Shown: one piece after another, positions 42,097 to 51,429 of the stretch
Position numbering within the stretch: the stretch's first letter is position 1
Layout of the letters: each line of letters starts with the position of its first letter
NCBI GenBank assembly: GCA_017416325.1
Contig: JAFQCV010000062.1
Coordinates: forward strand, 1 to 51,570
DNA: 51,570 bases
Origin: Oscillospiraceae bacterium
GTDB taxonomy: Bacteria > Bacillota > Clostridia > Oscillospirales > Oscillospiraceae
Direction of reading: 5' to 3'
Notes under the pieces: generated by a model
Told to the model about the DNA's origin: nothing
What the model saw: the letters and a program-made list of their open reading frames with translations, nothing else
The model's database searches: none
Position numbers and translations under genes: made by a program

Positions 42097-42274
42097 ATTG
42101 GTTTTTGGAGCTGCAGCCGCTGCAGCCGCCGGAGCAGTTTCCGGAGGCGCAGGCGCAGCTATCGGGGCAGCCGATACACTTTTTGCCGCTTTTTTTGGAC
42201 TTATATATGTACCAGCCGGCGGCGGCTAAGATTCCCGCAATCAGGACTATGATGACAATATCCACAATTCCCAT
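42095..42274 (-). CDS. FeoB-associated Cys-rich membrane protein
   Basis: The 59-residue protein has one membrane segment (about residues 3-23), a basic stretch and a Cys/Gly-rich tail with nine cysteines (CIGCPDSCACASGNC, GGCSGC). This matches the small proteins coded next to feoB in clostridia and thought to help ferrous iron transport. The start at 42274 was chosen because it begins MGIVDIVIIV; longer starts overlap feoB. It lies 4 bases after the feoB stop codon. Confidence 0.88.
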   Translation of the reverse strand: MGIVDIVIIVLIAGILAAAGWYIYKSKKSGKKCIGCPDSCACASGNCSGGCSGCSSKNQ

Positions 42275-42278
42275 AAGC

Positions 42279-44312
42279 TTACTTCTTTCCGCTGAGGGCA
42301 TACTCTGCCTTCAGCTTTTTATTGGAACGCAGACACTGCCAGATCAGCACCGCCGCAAAGGCCAGGACAAAGATCAGTCCGCCCAGGAAGCCTGCGCCCA
42401 AGCTACCGGTGGTGATCAGCGTACCGATCTGGTAGACCAAAAAGCCTACGCTGTAGCCGGTTGCCAGCTGCAGGGCGATACCGCCCCAGAACCATTTGCG
42501 GCTCTTGATCTCGGAATTCATAGCGCCCAATGCCGCAAAGCAGGGAGGGCTGAACAGGTTGAACATCAGATATGCCAGAGCAGCCACTTTTGTCAGACCC
42601 ACCATAGTCGCAGCAACTTCGTTGCCGCTTTCGATCTGCAGGTCTTCGTTGATGGCGAAGCCATAGCAGACAGCCAGAGTTCCCACCACATTCTCCTTGG
42701 CGATAAAGCCGGTGACCGCTGCGGCAGCCAGCTGCCACGCCGTAATGCCCACAACAGGCACCAAAACTACTGCAATGGGATTTGCGATGGAAGCCAGAAT
42801 AGAAGTCTGCTCCATCCCCTCTTCCACCAGCCGGAAGCTCCAGTCGAAGGACTGCATGATATAGACCACCGCGTTACACAGCAAAATGATGGTACCGGCT
42901 TTGACGATGTACGCCCAGCCCCGGCTGAGCATGCTCATAGTCGCCCGCTTCAGACTGGGCAGCTTATACTCCGGCAGCTCCATAATGAAGAAAGATTTAC
43001 GGTTTTTATAGCCGGCGATTTTATTCACCAGCAGTGCCCCCAGCAGGATCAGCACAATGCCCACAAAGTACATCAGCGTACCCACCCAGCTCGCTTCGTC
43101 AAAGAACGCGCCGGCAAACAGAGCGATCACCGGCAGCTTGGCGCCGCAGGGCATGAAGGGCGCCAGCATGGCGGTAGCGTTGCGCTCCCGCTCGTTACGG
43201 ATGGTACGGGCAGCCATCACGCCGGGAATGGCGCAGCCCGTGCCGATGACGAAAGGAATTACAGACTTGCCGGAAAGTCCCACCTTCTTGAAAATGGGGT
43301 CCAGAACCACGGTGGCGCGGGCCATATAGCCGCAGTCTTCCAGCAGGGCGATGAGAAAATACATGACCATGACCAAGGGCAGGAAGCCAACCACTGCGCT
43401 GACACCGCCGATAATGCCCTCGGTGAGCAAAGCGGCAAGGAAGTCATTGGCGTTGGCGCTTTCCAAAACGCCTGCCACCCAGGTCTTAAAGGCATCGATC
43501 AAGGTCACCAGGCCCGGGATCGTAAAGCCGTTTTCGAATTCATACCCCTCTGCGATCCACACGCCCAGCCACGCCTGAGAGATCTGGAACACCAGGAACA
43601 TCACCACTGCAAAGATCGGCAGACCTGCCAGAGGATGGGTCAGCACAGCATCGATCTTGTCCTGGAAGTTTTTATCCTTGGTAAAGACCTTACGGGTCTC
43701 CACCTCTTTGACAAGCTGGTTGACAAAGGTAAACCGCTTCCGGTCTGCCGCCTCCACCGCGGCTTTACTGGTCAGATCGATAACACCCTGCTCATAGGGT
43801 GCGGTCTGACCCTTGCCCACAGCGGCTACAGCGGCCTTGACCACCGCGCCCAAATCGCTGTGATGGCTGTCGGTGGAAACCGTTTCCACCACGGTGCAGC
43901 CCAGCTTCATAGACAAGGCGTTCACATCAATGACCGTTTTTTTCTTCTCGTTGATATCCGCCTTATTCAGCGCCACCACCACAGGGATCCCCAGCTCCAG
44001 CAGCTGGGTGGTAAAAAACAGGCTGCGGCTTAAGTTGGTGGCATCCACGATGTTGATGATGGCATCGGGATGCTCATTGCGTATATAGGCACTTGTAACG
44101 CTCTCCTCCGAAGTGAAAGGAGACATGGAGTAAGCGCCGGGAAGATCCACCGCCACCAGCTCCGCATCCGCGGCATAGGCCTTCTTGATGGGCGCTTCCT
44201 TTCTGTCCACAGTAACGCCTGCCCAGTTGCCCACCTTCTCATTGCGGCCGGTAAGGGCATTATACATGGTGGTTTTGCCGCTGTTGGGATTGCCTGCAAA
44301 AGCAATTCTCAT
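42279..44312 (-). CDS. feoB: Ferrous iron transporter FeoB
   Basis: FeoB moves Fe(II) across the membrane, driven or gated by its GTPase domain. The 677-residue protein has an N-terminal G domain (G1 GNPNSGKT at 7-14, G3 DLPGAYS, G4 NKAD), a GDI-like helical linker and a polytopic domain with two Gate motifs (GCAIPGVMAAR and the later FSPPCFAALGAMN). AGGAGG precedes the ATG. A palindromic box at 44343-44362 lies just upstream, so it is probably iron-repressed independently of feoA. Confidence 0.97.
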   Translation of the reverse strand: MRIAFAGNPNSGKTTMYNALTGRNEKVGNWAGVTVDRKEAPIKKAYAADAELVAVDLPGAYSMSPFTSEESVTSAYIRNEHPDAIINIVDATNLSRSLFFTTQLLELGIPVVVALNKADINEKKKTVIDVNALSMKLGCTVVETVSTDSHHSDLGAVVKAAVAAVGKGQTAPYEQGVIDLTSKAAVEAADRKRFTFVNQLVKEVETRKVFTKDKNFQDKIDAVLTHPLAGLPIFAVVMFLVFQISQAWLGVWIAEGYEFENGFTIPGLVTLIDAFKTWVAGVLESANANDFLAALLTEGIIGGVSAVVGFLPLVMVMYFLIALLEDCGYMARATVVLDPIFKKVGLSGKSVIPFVIGTGCAIPGVMAARTIRNERERNATAMLAPFMPCGAKLPVIALFAGAFFDEASWVGTLMYFVGIVLILLGALLVNKIAGYKNRKSFFIMELPEYKLPSLKRATMSMLSRGWAYIVKAGTIILLCNAVVYIMQSFDWSFRLVEEGMEQTSILASIANPIAVVLVPVVGITAWQLAAAAVTGFIAKENVVGTLAVCYGFAINEDLQIESGNEVAATMVGLTKVAALAYLMFNLFSPPCFAALGAMNSEIKSRKWFWGGIALQLATGYSVGFLVYQIGTLITTGSLGAGFLGGLIFVLAFAAVLIWQCLRSNKKLKAEYALSGKK

Positions 44313-44342
44313 AAATTTCCTCCTGTTCTGATATATCGCGAC

Positions 44343-44362
44343 TAGTTAGCGATAGCTAACTA
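44343..44362. promoter_or_regulatory. Iron-regulator box upstream of feoB
   Basis: TAGTTAGC-GATA-GCTAACTA is a perfect palindrome 30 bases before feoB. It shares GTTAGC/GCTAAC half-sites with two boxes upstream of feoA and resembles DtxR/IdeR operators. Confidence 0.75.
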
Positions 44363-44401
44363 TCGAGCAAAAACAAAATCTGACCTATTTTCTCCCAAAA
44401 A

Positions 44402-44620
44402 TCAACCAAAGATCTCGATGGCTTCGGCAAGCAGATTATCGATACTGTATCTGCCGTCTTTGATGGAAACTGTGCAGCTGCCTCTTCTGCGGGAAACTAC
44501 CGTAATAGGCTCTCCGCTATAGCAGCCAAGGGAGAAAAGAAAGGACACAAGATCCTCATCGTCAGTCCGGATGGCTTGAATGATATATTCTTTTCCTTCC
44601 TGTGCCTGTGCCAGTGTCAT
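44402..44620 (-). CDS. feoA: FeoA family protein
   Basis: The 72-residue SH3-like protein starts MTLAQAQEGKEYIIQAIRTD and contains the FeoA pattern FLFSLGCYSGEPITVVSRRRGSCTVSI in segments, ending IDNLLAEAIEIF. FeoA assists FeoB. The ATG at 44620 fits the family start, with GGGTGAT upstream; an open frame from 44671 runs through the regulator boxes and is ignored. It precedes feoB by 89 bases. Confidence 0.92.
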   Translation of the reverse strand: MTLAQAQEGKEYIIQAIRTDDEDLVSFLFSLGCYSGEPITVVSRRRGSCTVSIKDGRYSIDNLLAEAIEIFG

Positions 44621-44642
44621 AGAAATCACCCGATTTTCTCCG

Positions 44643-44662
44643 CAGTTAGGGGAAGCTAACTG
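44643..44662. promoter_or_regulatory. Iron-regulator box 1 upstream of feoA
   Basis: CAGTTAG-GGGAAG-CTAACTG is a palindrome 22 bases before feoA. Confidence 0.7.
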
Positions 44663-44677
44663 ACGGCACATTTTTTT

Positions 44678-44695
44678 GATTAGCCTAAGCTAACC
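44678..44695. promoter_or_regulatory. Iron-regulator box 2 upstream of feoA
   Basis: GATTAGCCTAAGCTAACC is an imperfect palindrome with the same TTAGC/GCTAA half-sites, in the gap between feoA and the divergent DtxR-family gene. Confidence 0.65.
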
Positions 44696-44778
44696 GCACA
44701 CACATCATACTACCCACCCTCGGGTTTGTCAAGTAGTTTCTTGGAAAATATATGAAAATTCCTGCTTCCCTTTGCCCC

Positions 44779-44807
44779 TTGCAAAACCCTTGGAATTATG
44801 ATATATT
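44779..44807 (+). promoter_or_regulatory. Sigma-A promoter of the DtxR-family gene
   Basis: TTGCAA and TATATT are spaced by 17 bases, 29 bases before the start codon. Confidence 0.65.
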
Positions 44808-44836
44808 GAATATAATCAGTAAACGGAGGAAATGAC

Positions 44837-45199
44837 ATGGCATTGCACGAATCCGCAGAAATGTATTTGGAAACCATCTATCTGCTTTCTCAGCAGCGAC
44901 AAGGTGTTCGCAGCATCGATGTAGCGGAGCATATGGGCTATTCCAAGCCCAGCATCAGCCGTGCCATGGGGCTACTTAAGCAGGGCGGCTATGTGGTTGC
45001 AGACGAAGACGGCTTTTTGAAGCTTACGGATTCCGGCCTGGAGGCGGCGCAGAAGGTATTTGAACGGCACACCACCGTATCCCGGTTTCTCATTAGTCTG
45101 GGTGTAGAGGAAGAAACCGCGGTAGAAGATGCCTGCAAGATCGAGCATGTGATCAGCGACGCATCGCTAGCTGCCATCAAGGCGTATTTGGAAAAGTAA
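44837..45199 (+). CDS. DtxR/MntR-family metal-dependent repressor
   Basis: The 120-residue protein has the winged-helix domain (LHESAEMYLETIYLLSQQ, DVAEHMGYSKPSISRAMGLL) and the metal-binding dimer domain (RHTTVSRFLISLGV, DACKIEHVISD). It lacks the C-terminal SH3 domain, as in MntR. Adjacency to feoA/feoB and three shared palindromes argue for iron rather than manganese, by inference. GGAGG precedes the ATG. Confidence 0.92.
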   Translation: MALHESAEMYLETIYLLSQQRQGVRSIDVAEHMGYSKPSISRAMGLLKQGGYVVADEDGFLKLTDSGLEAAQKVFERHTTVSRFLISLGVEEETAVEDACKIEHVISDASLAAIKAYLEK

Positions 45200-45209
45200 G
45201 ATATACAAA

Positions 45210-45245
45210 ACGGGTGAGCTGCCATTGGCGGCTCACCCGTTCTTA
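45210..45245 (+). terminator. Terminator of the DtxR-family gene
   Basis: ACGGGTGAGC pairs with GCTCACCCGT around a GCCattGGC loop region and is followed by TCTTAAT. Confidence 0.75.
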
Positions 45246-45249
45246 ATGT

Positions 45250-45350
45250 ATGCGTAGGGCGGACTCATGAGTCCGCCGACCAGATTTAATTTTTCGACCG
45301 GTGCGAAAGATTCGAACCGGTCGGCGGGGTCATGACCCCGCCCTACGAAT
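45250..45350. repeat. Pair of facing REP-like palindromes
   Basis: CGTAGGGCGGACTCATGAGT-CCGCCGACC and GTCGGCGGGGTCATGACC-CCGCCCTACG lie 40 bases apart in inverted orientation. Between them GACCGG and CCGGTC also pair, so the whole element can fold back. Confidence 0.75.
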
Positions 45351-45362
45351 GTCTAAAAAAGC

Positions 45363-45393
45363 AAAAGGCGTGCTGCGATGCAGCACTCCTTTT
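45363..45393 (-). terminator. Terminator of the hisS operon
   Basis: AAAAGGAGTGCTGC pairs with GCAGCACGCCTTTT on the minus strand, just after the small gene that follows hisS. Confidence 0.75.
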
Positions 45394-45398
45394 ATCTT

Positions 45399-45668
45399 TT
45401 AAAATCGATAGCCCGCTTCTAACAGCCGGGACAAAGCTTCGTTGGCCTCCCGGTCGGTAAACAACGAGGTAAACCGCTGATCCACCGCCAAAGCCTCCAG
45501 GCTCAGCTTCAGCTGACCCTTATCTGCCAGCTCCTGAAAGCCGTCGCTGAGCCGGCTGCCGGAAAGAAGCCGCTTGGCGTCTTTGAGATCCAACGGACGC
45601 ATCCGCACACCGATAGCGGCTGCCTTTTCCCGGTTTGCTTCCCAGGCGGCAATAAACTTTTCTTCCAT
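45399..45668 (-). CDS. Small protein of unknown function downstream of hisS
   Basis: The 89-residue protein is predicted to be all-helical and soluble, starting MEEKFIAAWEANREKAAAIG and ending EALSRLLEAGYRF. I do not recognise the family. A GGAG site lies 10 bases before the ATG, and the gene begins 4 bases after hisS stops, so it is translated from the hisS transcript. The terminator directly after it supports a real gene. Confidence 0.7.
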   Translation of the reverse strand: MEEKFIAAWEANREKAAAIGVRMRPLDLKDAKRLLSGSRLSDGFQELADKGQLKLSLEALAVDQRFTSLFTDREANEALSRLLEAGYRF

Positions 45669-45672
45669 GGGA

Positions 45673-47028
45673 TCACTTCTCCAAAATCACCGGGCCGTTA
45701 TTCTCTGCCAGCTCCTTGCGGATATATTCCGCTGCCTGCTGGGGCGTCAGCTTAGACTGCTCGCCGGTTTTCATATTCTTCACGGAGCACACGCCCTCGG
45801 CGATCTCGTCCTCTCCCAGCAGCACCGCAAAGGGTACGCCCAGCTTATCGGCATATGCCATTTTCTGCTTGAACTTCTTCTGCTCGCCGTAAAGCTGTAC
45901 CCGCAGACCGGCGCTGCGAAGGCTTTCTGCCAAAGCGATGGCTGGACCGGGCTCGCCGCCCATGGGCAGCACCAGGGCATCACAGGGAGCGCTGGGAAGA
46001 TCTACATTCAGCAGGCCCTGCTCGTCCAGCACGTAGAACAGACGGGTAAGACCGATGGAGATACCCACGCCGGGCAGCTGCTTTTCAATATAATAGCCTG
46101 CCAGATTATCGTACCGGCCGCCGGAGCAGACAGAGCCGATCTCCGGGTGATCCAAAAGCGTGGTTTCGTACACGGTGCCGGTATAGTAGTCAAGACCTCT
46201 TGCGATGGTCAGATCCACAGCAAAGTTTGCTTCCGGCACACCAAAGGCTGCCAGGTTCGCGGTGACTGCCTTCAGCTCCGCAAGCCCCAGGTCGAAGATC
46301 TCATTTCTGCCTGCGTAGCCCTCCAAAGCAGCCAAAACTTCGCTGTTGGTGCCGGTGATGGCGATAAAGCGGAGGATCTCATCCGCCTGGGCCTGGGTCA
46401 GGGCGCAGTCGTCCATCAGGATAGCCTTCACTTTTTCCGCGCCGATCTTATCCAGCTTGTCCACAGTACGCATGATCTCGCCGGACTTTTCGCTCAGCTC
46501 CAGCATGGCATAGAAGCCGTTGAGGATCTTACGGTTATTCACCCGGATCTGGAACCGGGTCAAACCAAAGCCCTGAAACACTTTATAAATAATGGCGGGA
46601 ATTTCCGCTTCATTGAGCACATCCAGCTTACCGTCACCGATGATATCGATATCCGCCTGATAGAATTCCCGGAAGCGGCCACGCTGCGCCCGCTCGCCCC
46701 GGTAGACCTTGCTGATCTGGTAGCGGCGGAAGGGGAAGGCCAGATCGTTGCAGTGCAGCGCCACATACTTGGCAAGCGGCACTGTCAGGTCAAACCGCAA
46801 AGCCAAATCAGAATCGCCCTTTTGGAAGCGGTAGATCTGCTTTTCCGTTTCGCCGCCGCCCTTGGCAAGAAGGATCTGTGCATCCTCGATCACCGGGGTA
46901 TCCAGCGCGGCAAAGCCGTAGGATGCGTAGGTTTTCCGCAGAATCTCCAGCATCCGCTCAAACTGCGCCTGCTTGCCGGGCAGCAGTTCCATAAAACCGG
47001 ACAGTGTCCGGGGTTTGATAATATCCAT
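45673..47028 (-). CDS. hisS: Histidyl-tRNA synthetase (possibly HisZ-like)
   Basis: The 451-residue class II synthetase has motif 1 region (LDTPVIEDAQ), motif 2 VYRGERAQRGRFREFYQ, the histidine loop ARGLDYYTGTVYE, motif 3 near GISIGLTRLFYVL and a C-terminal anticodon-binding domain (CDALVLPMGGEP onwards). That domain and the intact histidine loop favour a true HisRS over the truncated HisZ. GGGAAG before the ATG is a modest ribosome binding site. It shares an operon with the small gene behind it. Confidence 0.92.
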   Translation of the reverse strand: MDIIKPRTLSGFMELLPGKQAQFERMLEILRKTYASYGFAALDTPVIEDAQILLAKGGGETEKQIYRFQKGDSDLALRFDLTVPLAKYVALHCNDLAFPFRRYQISKVYRGERAQRGRFREFYQADIDIIGDGKLDVLNEAEIPAIIYKVFQGFGLTRFQIRVNNRKILNGFYAMLELSEKSGEIMRTVDKLDKIGAEKVKAILMDDCALTQAQADEILRFIAITGTNSEVLAALEGYAGRNEIFDLGLAELKAVTANLAAFGVPEANFAVDLTIARGLDYYTGTVYETTLLDHPEIGSVCSGGRYDNLAGYYIEKQLPGVGISIGLTRLFYVLDEQGLLNVDLPSAPCDALVLPMGGEPGPAIALAESLRSAGLRVQLYGEQKKFKQKMAYADKLGVPFAVLLGEDEIAEGVCSVKNMKTGEQSKLTPQQAAEYIRKELAENNGPVILEK

Positions 47029-47049
47029 TTTTTATACTTCCCTTCTAAA

Positions 47050-47126
47050 TAATTAGGAATGAGGAATGAGAAATTAGGAATTAGGAATTGGCTAACTCCT
47101 AATTCCTAACTCCTAATTCCTAATTG
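47050..47126. repeat. AATTAGGAATT inverted repeat
   Basis: Tandem TTAGGAAT words on the left are mirrored by AATTCCTAACTCC-TAATTCC on the right around GGCTAAC. It fills the gap between hisS and the MGS-like gene. Confidence 0.7.
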
Positions 47127-47129
47127 TAA

Positions 47130-47543
47130 TCAGTAACGGGGTTTGCTATGGAGCATTTCCCGCCAGTCCAGATCGCCCCGCTGCAGGCCCATAATGGACA
47201 TTTCCGCAGATGCCAGGTTGGTAGCAATGGGAACATTATGCCTGTCGCAATGACGGATGGTTTCCATCATTTGGGCATCGTCCCAAGGATCAACAGTATT
47301 GGGATCGGTAAACAGGAGCACCAGATCGATCTCGTTATAAGCGATCCGGGCATTGATCTGCTGGTGCCCCCCCTGCTTATGGCTCAGGAGCAATGTGATA
47401 GGGAGCCCTGTATTATCCGCGATCAGACGCCCTGTGGTGGCAGTAGCAAACAAATTATGCTTGCACAGCACACTTTTGTAAGCGGTACAGAACTGGACCA
47501 TCAGTTCTTTCTTCTTGTCATGAGCCAGAAACGCAATATTCAC
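47130..47543 (-). CDS. Methylglyoxal synthase-like protein, catalytic residues replaced
   Basis: The 137-residue protein is clearly an MGS-domain homologue: MNIAFLAHDKKKELM, LFATATTGRLIADNTGLPI, AYNEIDLVLLFTDP and NVPIATNLASAEM. MgsA makes methylglyoxal from dihydroxyacetone phosphate. An ungapped alignment to E. coli MgsA puts His60 at the catalytic Asp71, Trp87 at His98 and Ala90 at Asp101; only His8 (His19) remains. The phosphate loop is partly kept. Synthase activity is therefore unlikely, and a binding or regulatory role is possible. It lies 15 bases after minD, so they form one operon. Confidence 0.8.
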   Translation of the reverse strand: MNIAFLAHDKKKELMVQFCTAYKSVLCKHNLFATATTGRLIADNTGLPITLLLSHKQGGHQQINARIAYNEIDLVLLFTDPNTVDPWDDAQMMETIRHCDRHNVPIATNLASAEMSIMGLQRGDLDWREMLHSKPRY

Positions 47544-47558
47544 GCAGATCTCTCCTTC

Positions 47559-48296
47559 TTACTTAATAGAAACGGGTATCGGTAACCCTTGAATTCTCTT
47601 TGCAATTCGCCGGCAGGCGGCAGCCGCGCCCTTTTTGGTGCAACCCAGCAGGCTTTTCCGGAAAGTAGCCGCCAGCACCACATTGGCATCCTCCGGCACG
47701 ATCCCCAGCAGCGGTAGTCCTGCCCGGTCCATAATATCATCCACAGTGATATCCAAAGTCTCAAACATCTTGGGATTGATCCGGTTGACCACCAGGCGGA
47801 CACTTTCTTTTCCCATCAGCTCCAGCAATTCTCCGGTTCGGGACGCGTCCCGGATGGAGGCCGGGTCTGAGCCGGTGACCAAGATCACCCGGTCAGCAAA
47901 GGAGGCGCAGATCCGGAAGCCTGTATCAACACCTGCAGGGGCATCCAGAAAAATGTAAGAAAATTGGCTTCTTGCCTGCCGCAGCAGCTGGGCGAACGCT
48001 TCCCTGTCGATCTCCTCCGGGGCGCAGTTCATAGGCGCGGTAAGAAACCGCAGCTTCGGATATTCCGGATGCACCGCAGCCTGCGAAAGGTCATAACCGC
48101 CCTCGTACACCTCCCGGAAGGACAACGCGCCGCTGTCCGCCATTCCCAGAGAAATATCCAGATTCCGCAGACCGATATCACAGTCGATACACAGCACATC
48201 TTCCCCAAGCTGCGCCAAGGCTGTAGCAACACCGGCGCAGATAGATGTCTTTCCCGTTCCTCCCTTACCGGAGAGGATGGCGATCAGTTCTCCCAA
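47559..48296 (-). CDS. minD: Septum site-determining ATPase MinD
   Basis: The 245-residue protein has the deviant Walker A KGGTGKT (residues 11-17), IDCDIGLRNLDISLG, the switch region FLDAPAGVDTGF and a C-terminal amphipathic segment (ACRRIAKRIQGL) like the MinD membrane-targeting helix. MinD positions division by recruiting MinC to the membrane. The start is TTG at 48296, 10 bases after AGGAGG. No minC or minE is adjacent. It is shorter than usual MinD (about 265), so an orphan or ParA-like relative cannot be excluded. Confidence 0.85.
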   Translation of the reverse strand: MGELIAILSGKGGTGKTSICAGVATALAQLGEDVLCIDCDIGLRNLDISLGMADSGALSFREVYEGGYDLSQAAVHPEYPKLRFLTAPMNCAPEEIDREAFAQLLRQARSQFSYIFLDAPAGVDTGFRICASFADRVILVTGSDPASIRDASRTGELLELMGKESVRLVVNRINPKMFETLDITVDDIMDRAGLPLLGIVPEDANVVLAATFRKSLLGCTKKGAAAACRRIAKRIQGLPIPVSIK

Positions 48297-48327
48297 GTGT
48301 TACCACCTCCTGTCAATCATGTTCCTT

Positions 48328-48356
48328 ATTATAAAGGAATATCGCACAAAAGGCAA
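48328..48356 (-). promoter_or_regulatory. Sigma-A promoter of minD-MGS-like operon
   Basis: On the minus strand TTGCCT and perfect TATAAT are 17 bases apart, about 30 bases before the minD start. Confidence 0.7.
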
Positions 48357-48502
48357 GAGGATTCTATGCTTTTTTTGAAGCTTTTTCATCACAATGCCCA
48401 AAAATCATACCATATGTTGCCATCCACGGTTGCGCTTTGCTTTGCTGAAACCCCCATTTTCCCGGGTTCATAAAATATTTACGCATTTTTCCAAATTCCC
48501 TC

Positions 48503-48531
48503 TTGCTTTTTTTTGCACTTTGGGTTATGAT
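48503..48531 (+). promoter_or_regulatory. Sigma-A promoter of groESL
   Basis: TTGCTT and TATGAT are 17 bases apart, directly before the CIRCE operator. Confidence 0.65.
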
Positions 48532-48534
48532 ATG

Positions 48535-48561
48535 TTAGCACTCGAAAGTAAAGAGTGCTAA
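48535..48561 (+). promoter_or_regulatory. CIRCE operator (HrcA site)
   Basis: TTAGCACTC, nine bases, then GAGTGCTAA is a perfect consensus CIRCE element. HrcA should repress groESL here until heat shock. Confidence 0.97.
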
Positions 48562-48624
48562 CCCAGTAGATAATAGCGAAGGCGTGCCTTCGCAGTCTAA
48601 ATAATCAGTATGGAGGCAATTACC

Positions 48625-48900
48625 ATGACACTTAAACCCCTGGCAGACAATGTTCTGCTGAAGCAGCATGAGGCTGCCGAGACCACCGTATCCGGTATCG
48701 TTCTGGCCAGCACCAGCAAGGAAAAGCCCGCCATCTACGAGGTCGTTTCCGCAGGCCCCGGCACCAAGGATGTGACCATGACCGTCAAGGCCGGCAACAA
48801 GGTCGTTGTGAACAAGTTCGCCGGCAGCGAGATCAAGCTGGACGGCGTGGAGTACAAGTTTGTAAAGCAGGACGACATTCTTGCCGTCGTGCAGGACTGA
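48625..48900 (+). CDS. groES: Co-chaperonin GroES
   Basis: The 91-residue protein starts MTLKPLADNVLLKQ. It contains the mobile loop (ETTVSGIVLAST), GPGTKDVTMTVKAGNKVVV and the C-terminal EYKFVKQDDILAVVQ. It caps the GroEL folding chamber. The ATG at 48625 follows GGAGG; an earlier frame start at 48610 lacks one. It forms an operon with groEL under CIRCE. Confidence 0.97.
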   Translation: MTLKPLADNVLLKQHEAAETTVSGIVLASTSKEKPAIYEVVSAGPGTKDVTMTVKAGNKVVVNKFAGSEIKLDGVEYKFVKQDDILAVVQD

Positions 48901-48911
48901 TTGGGAGGTAA

Positions 48912-50552
<1,641 letters not shown>

Positions 50553-50560
50553 GATATCCA

Positions 50561-50593
50561 AAAAGACGCGTTGCAATGCAACGCGTCTTTTTC
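50561..50593 (+). terminator. Terminator of groESL
   Basis: AAAAGACGCGTTGC pairs with GCAACGCGTCTTTT and ends TTTTTC. Confidence 0.9.
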
Positions 50594-50627
50594 TGTGGGT
50601 AAACGGCAATTTGTTGGGTTGCGGCAA

Positions 50628-50660
50628 AACCGCTCTGTGGAATTTCCCACAGAGCGGTTT
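50628..50660 (-). terminator. Terminator of the zinc-ribbon membrane gene
   Basis: AACCGCTCTGTGG pairs perfectly with CCACAGAGCGGTT; TTTTG follows on the minus strand. Confidence 0.7.
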
Positions 50661-50664
50661 ATGA

Positions 50665-51081
50665 TTAAGATTTACGGATAAATTTTTCGGCGCATTTGGG
50701 ACAGGTAATGGCGATCTTGCCCTTCCCCCGGGGGACCCGCACCGGCTGGCGGCACTTGGGGCAGTCAAAATACTTATGCTGCCTGTCCTTGACCCGGTCC
50801 AGCAGCATCAAAAACCGGCGGTTTTCCCGGTAGCGCTTGTAGGTATTCCGGGACAGCGCCCGGAAAATGGCCCAGAACATCAAGGCATAGGAAAGGGTGT
50901 TCAGCACCAGGTACACAAGAGGAAGTCCGGTGACAAACAGGGCAATGACACAGCAAATCACGGCAAAACCCAGAATCCACATATTCAGTTTATCGCTGCC
51001 GTAGCGGCCTGTCATAAAGCGGCGGAGTCCTTGGGATAGTTTTCCTCCCAGCTGCCGCAGCCAGCTTCCGATGCTATTCAT
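50665..51081 (-). CDS. Membrane protein with C-terminal zinc ribbon
   Basis: The 138-residue protein has a basic N-terminal stretch and two membrane segments (about 35-53 and 55-75). A basic linker and a C-terminal zinc ribbon with CPKC at both knuckles (near residues 106-109 and 127-130) follow. Such small proteins are common in clostridia and have no known function. AAGGTGAT lies before the ATG. It is a single-gene unit with its own terminator, divergent from the right-hand repeat region. Confidence 0.8.
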   Translation of the reverse strand: MNSIGSWLRQLGGKLSQGLRRFMTGRYGSDKLNMWILGFAVICCVIALFVTGLPLVYLVLNTLSYALMFWAIFRALSRNTYKRYRENRRFLMLLDRVKDRQHKYFDCPKCRQPVRVPRGKGKIAITCPKCAEKFIRKS

Positions 51082-51199
51082 GCCATCACCTTGCTTTTCA
51101 GAATACCTTTATTATAGGGATATTTACCGGGATTGCAACCACCCTTTTTCAATGTTTACGGATTGTTTAATATTGGCGTGGCAGATGCCTCTGCTTTTT

Positions 51200-51427
51200 T
51201 GGGCAAAGTTCCATTTATCGGGGAGTTTCGTTTGTGCTTGTAGGGGCGATCATCGATTAATCATGGTATAGTTGCCACCGGCAACTATACAGATTTTAGA
51301 TTCGCTGCGCGGAGCACTACGCCCGCCCCAACAAATTGCATGCAATTTGTTCGGTTTCCGCAGGAAAAATTTAATTATCGCCTTTCGGCGATGTGCTTTT
51401 GTTATACAAAAGCACGCGGGCGACCAA
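51200..51427. repeat. Composite palindromic repeat element, copy C, cut by the IS
   Basis: The left outer end CATTTATCGGGGAG is followed by GTAGGGGCG and the GGTATAGTTGCCACCGGCAA module with GATTCGCTGCGCGGAGCAC. AAATTGCATGCAATTTG and ATTATCGCC-TTTC-GGCGATGTGCTTTT are the inverse of the core in copies A and B. No right outer end is present; the IS begins at about 51430. Confidence 0.7.
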
Positions 51428-51429
51428 TG

